Positions 62,002-64,000 of a stretch of 64,000 nt of DNA are shown here, one piece after another; within the stretch, counting starts at the first letter, position 1; each line of letters starts with the position of its first letter. Source of the stretch: Massilia sp. CFBP 13721 (lineage in GTDB: Bacteria > Pseudomonadota > Gammaproteobacteria > Burkholderiales > Burkholderiaceae_D); the NCBI RefSeq assembly GCF_014842025.1, contig NZ_JACYUY010000029.1:1-64000 (forward strand), in the 5' to 3' direction. The notes below the pieces were generated by a model. That model was not told the DNA's origin and did no database searches. It saw nothing but the letters and a program-made list of their open reading frames with translations. Made by a program: the position numbers and the translations under genes.

Positions 62002-62064
62002 GCCGCCCTCCTTTGTCGGGTTCAGTGTAGAACGGCGTACTCGCGTGCGGCGCGAGCTTTGGCG

Positions 62065-62643
62065 TCAGCGGTCCCGGTTTGATGTTGTAGCGAGTTCGGC
62101 CAGCACGCTGCGCGTATCTTGGATCGTCGCGTAGTCGCTCATCAGGTTGGCGAGCGCCATCGCGTGGACTTTGTCGGCACTGCGCTGCACGCCGGCGTAG
62201 TCGCGCATCGCGAATGCAAAGGTGGCGTCGGAGACGACGACGGTATCAAACCCGAGGTTGCCCGCCGTGCGCGCGCTGCTCTCCACCGAATTGTTGGTAC
62301 TGACGCCGACCAGCACGACCCGGCGCAGATCGCGCACCCGCAACCAGCGCTCGAGCGCGCTGTTGATGAACGCATCCGGCACGTTCTTCTCGATCACGTG
62401 TTCGTGCGGCAGCGGTTGCAAGGCCGGCTGGAACGCCACGCCAGACTGGCCGGGCGCGAAGGGAGAATCCGGCGAGCGCGAGATATGGCGCACGTGGACA
62501 ACCTGCCCCTGCGCCGCGCGCCAGGCCTGCAGCAGTTGCGCGATGTTGTCTTCCGCCTGCGGATTGTTGCGGCTGCCCGCGGCGGGATTCGCCATGCCTT
62601 GCTGCATGTCGATGATGATCAGGCACGGCAGTGTCACGTTCAT
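62065..62643 (-). CDS. Isochorismatase-fold protein with Ser at the nucleophile position
   Basis: A 192-residue cysteine-hydrolase-superfamily protein. The catalytic Asp (D12 in IIIDMQQGM) and Lys (K86 in VIEKNVPDAF) are present. The nucleophile position, normally Cys in a G-V-x-T-x-x-C-V context, reads GVSTNNSVESSAR with Ser119 encoded by TCG. The rest of the fold is intact (GNLGFDTVVVSDATFAF), and subgroups with Ser may exist. Activity as an amidase or nicotinamidase is therefore doubtful. GAGGAG precedes ATG 62643. It follows the GNAT gene by 16 bases. Confidence 0.86.
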   Translation of the reverse strand: MNVTLPCLIIIDMQQGMANPAAGSRNNPQAEDNIAQLLQAWRAAQGQVVHVRHISRSPDSPFAPGQSGVAFQPALQPLPHEHVIEKNVPDAFINSALERWLRVRDLRRVVLVGVSTNNSVESSARTAGNLGFDTVVVSDATFAFAMRDYAGVQRSADKVHAMALANLMSDYATIQDTRSVLAELATTSNRDR

Positions 62644-62659
62644 GCGGCTCCTCGCAAGA

Positions 62660-63163
62660 TCAGGTGAGTTTCAGCTGCCAGTAGCCGACATCGATCCAGC
62701 GGCCGAACTTCATGCCCACTTCGCTGAAATGCGCGACCTTCCGAAAACCCAGCCGCTCGTGCAGGCGTACGCTGGCGTCGTTCGGTTGCGCGATGCCGGC
62801 GATGACGAGGTGCAGGCCGCGCTGGCGCAGTTCAGTCAGCAGGGCTTCGTAGAGCATCGTGCCGGCGCCCTTGCCTGCATAGGCCGGATCGAGGTAGATC
62901 GAGCTTTCAACGGAATGGCGGTAGGCGGCGCGCACGCGCCATTTGGTGGCGTAGGCGTAGCCAATCAGTTTTTCACCGTCAAGCATGACCAGGTACGGGA
63001 GATTGGATGCTGCCACGTCTGCGATGCGCCGGGCCATGTCGGCTGCCGTGACTGGCTCTTCTTCGAACGAGATGGTCGTGGTTGCGATGTAGTGGTTGTA
63101 GATAACGCAAATGCTAGCGGCATCGGCAGCAGTAGCGGGACGAATTGTTCTTGTCGATGTCAT
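62660..63163 (-). CDS. GNAT N-acetyltransferase (phosphinothricin acetyltransferase-like)
   Basis: A 167-residue acetyltransferase. It begins TIRPATAADAASICVIYNHY, with SFEEEPVTAADMARRI and the acetyl-CoA site LDPAYAGKGAGTMLYEALL, then NDASVRLHERLGF and VGMKFGRWIDVGYWQL, the pattern of the Pat/Bar family (L-amino acid N-acyltransferases such as MnaT). Natural substrate probably a methionine-type or toxic amino acid analogue. First gene of a short leftward run with the two hydrolase-fold genes. Confidence 0.9.
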   Translation of the reverse strand: MTSTRTIRPATAADAASICVIYNHYIATTTISFEEEPVTAADMARRIADVAASNLPYLVMLDGEKLIGYAYATKWRVRAAYRHSVESSIYLDPAYAGKGAGTMLYEALLTELRQRGLHLVIAGIAQPNDASVRLHERLGFRKVAHFSEVGMKFGRWIDVGYWQLKLT

Positions 63164-63255
63164 TGCAGAGCGCGCGCGTCAAACGAATGTTCATTAAGCA
63201 ACTACCGGCCATGGTAGCGCGCATTCAGCCAAGTGGCTATCGGTATGTACGGACG

Positions 63256-63282
63256 AAAAAAACGGCACCCGAAGGTGCCGTT
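63256..63282 (-). terminator. Terminator of the rpoC operon
   Basis: Read leftward, AACGGCACC-TTCG-GGTGCCGTT forms a 9-pair hairpin with a stable UUCG tetraloop, followed by a run of T (A on the plus strand at 63256-63262). Confidence 0.92.
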
Positions 63283-63303
63283 CTTGTCCAGCTAACTAAC
63301 TGA

Positions 63304-64000
63304 TTACTCAGCGTCGCCGTGATGCTCAGTCGTCTGCGCCTGAGCCTGGTCTTCCATCGCCTGCAGCTCAGCAGCCATGTTGGCCTTCTCTTGCTGCAGC
63401 AGTGCCTGGCGCTCTTCCGCCTCCCACACTTCCTTCTCCTTGCGGGCGCGGTGGAATGCCAGACCGGTACCGCCTGGAATCAGGCGGCCGACGATGACGT
63501 TTTCCTTCAGGCCGCGCAGGCCGTCGCGCTTGCCCATGATCGCCGCTTCGGTCAGCACGCGGGTGGTTTCCTGGAACGATGCGGCCGAGATGAACGAATC
63601 GGTCGACAGCGATGCCTTGGTAATACCCAGCAGCACGTTTTCGTAGGTCGCTTGCAGTTTGCCTGCGGCTTCCATGCGATCGTTCTCTTCCAGCAGCTCC
63701 GAACGCTCCACCTGCTCGCCGACGATGTAGTCGGTGTCGCCGGCTTCGACGATCGCCACACGGCGCAGCATCTGACGAACAATCACTTCGATGTGCTTGT
63801 CGTTGATCTTCACGCCCTGCAGACGGTAGACGTCCTGCACTTCGTCGACGATGTAGCGGGCCAGCGCTTCGATACCCAGCAGGCGCAGGATGTCTTGCGG
63901 ATCGGCCGGACCGTCGACGATCATCTCGCCCTTGTTCACGACTTGACCATCGTGGACCAGCACTTGCTTGTCCTTGGTGATCAGGAACTCGTGCTTGTTG
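63304..64000 (-). CDS. rpoC: DNA-directed RNA polymerase subunit beta' (C-terminal part)
   Basis: The frame runs in from the right edge and encodes the last 232 residues of beta'. Recognisable C-terminal segments are [60 protein letters not shown] and the end of the jaw/clamp part [17 protein letters not shown], followed by a species-specific acidic Gln/Glu-rich tail. Transcription ends at the tetraloop terminator 20 bases beyond the stop codon. Confidence 0.98.
   Translation of the reverse strand, partial: NKHEFLITKDKQVLVHDGQVVNKGEMIVDGPADPQDILRLLGIEALARYIVDEVQDVYRLQGVKINDKHIEVIVRQMLRRVAIVEAGDTDYIVGEQVERSELLEENDRMEAAGKLQATYENVLLGITKASLSTDSFISAASFQETTRVLTEAAIMGKRDGLRGLKENVIVGRLIPGGTGLAFHRARKEKEVWEAEERQALLQQEKANMAAELQAMEDQAQAQTTEHHGDAE

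Noticed and set aside
1-64000. tRNA or rRNA genes
   Set aside because: No cloverleaf-type or rRNA-like sequence was recognised in any intergenic gap.

Overview
The window is high-GC chromosomal DNA of a betaproteobacterium, most likely an Oxalobacteraceae member of the Massilia/Telluria/Duganella type. The inference rests on the lptD-surA-pdxA-rsmA block beside amgK-murU, a nudJ-mnmA pair, a three-gene pyridine-nucleotide transhydrogenase, several chemoreceptors and the C-terminus of rpoC at the right edge. No tRNA, rRNA, CRISPR array, prophage or plasmid function was seen. Coding density is high and most genes are intact.

Layout. 1-3.9 kb: end of an unidentified gene, the heat-shock repressor hrcA, a HAD phosphatase, two tandem paralogous lipoproteins and a small exported protein. 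4.2-14.1 kb: cell-envelope block. rsmA, pdxA, surA and lptD run leftward. amgK, murU, pepP and ubiH run rightward, with start/stop overlaps between the last three. 14.5-17.4 kb: pntAa-pntAb-pntB. 17.7-19.3 kb: nudJ and mnmA. 19.5-28.8 kb: signalling zone with two chemoreceptors, a GAF-EAL protein divergent from an excisionase-type HTH-GAF protein, a receiver that lacks its phosphoacceptor, an Xni-like nuclease, a GST and a DUF72 protein. 28.8-29.7 kb: a REP-associated tyrosine transposase (RAYT) with flanking REPs. 29.7-33.1 kb: iron uptake (feoA, feoB, Cys-rich protein) divergent from iron storage (bfd, bfr), with two Fur-like boxes between. 33.3-44.7 kb: a secreted PHP-type hydrolase, an outer-membrane protein and a 2.9-kilo-residue cyclic beta-1,2-glucan synthase. 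44.7-46.9 kb: a cysteine desulfurase-rhodanese fusion divergent from an Lrp/AsnC regulator. 47-54.3 kb: amino-acid binding protein, DUF885 and M14 peptidases, an Imm33-like protein and a cytochrome c/PQQ-type dehydrogenase. 54.4-57.4 kb: a three-gene signalling operon (response regulator, periplasmic binding protein, histidine kinase) joined by 4-base overlaps. 57.7-64 kb: tonB, an M28 peptidase, a small orphan gene behind twin palindromes, sodC, an alpha/beta hydrolase, an isochorismatase-fold protein, a GNAT acetyltransferase and the 3' end of rpoC.

The most distinctive feature is a family of about 14 REP palindromes with a GTAG head, found in nearly every larger intergenic gap, mostly as inverted pairs. 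The likely mobilising enzyme, a RAYT, lies in the middle of its own copies, and the hairpin stems show compensatory changes. Other points of interest are the GAF-sharing divergent regulator pair, the ndvB/outer-membrane-protein operon, the sulfur-transfer fusion with twin operators, the twin-palindrome orphan gene and a start codon buried in a perfect hairpin. I did not find a clear new defence system.
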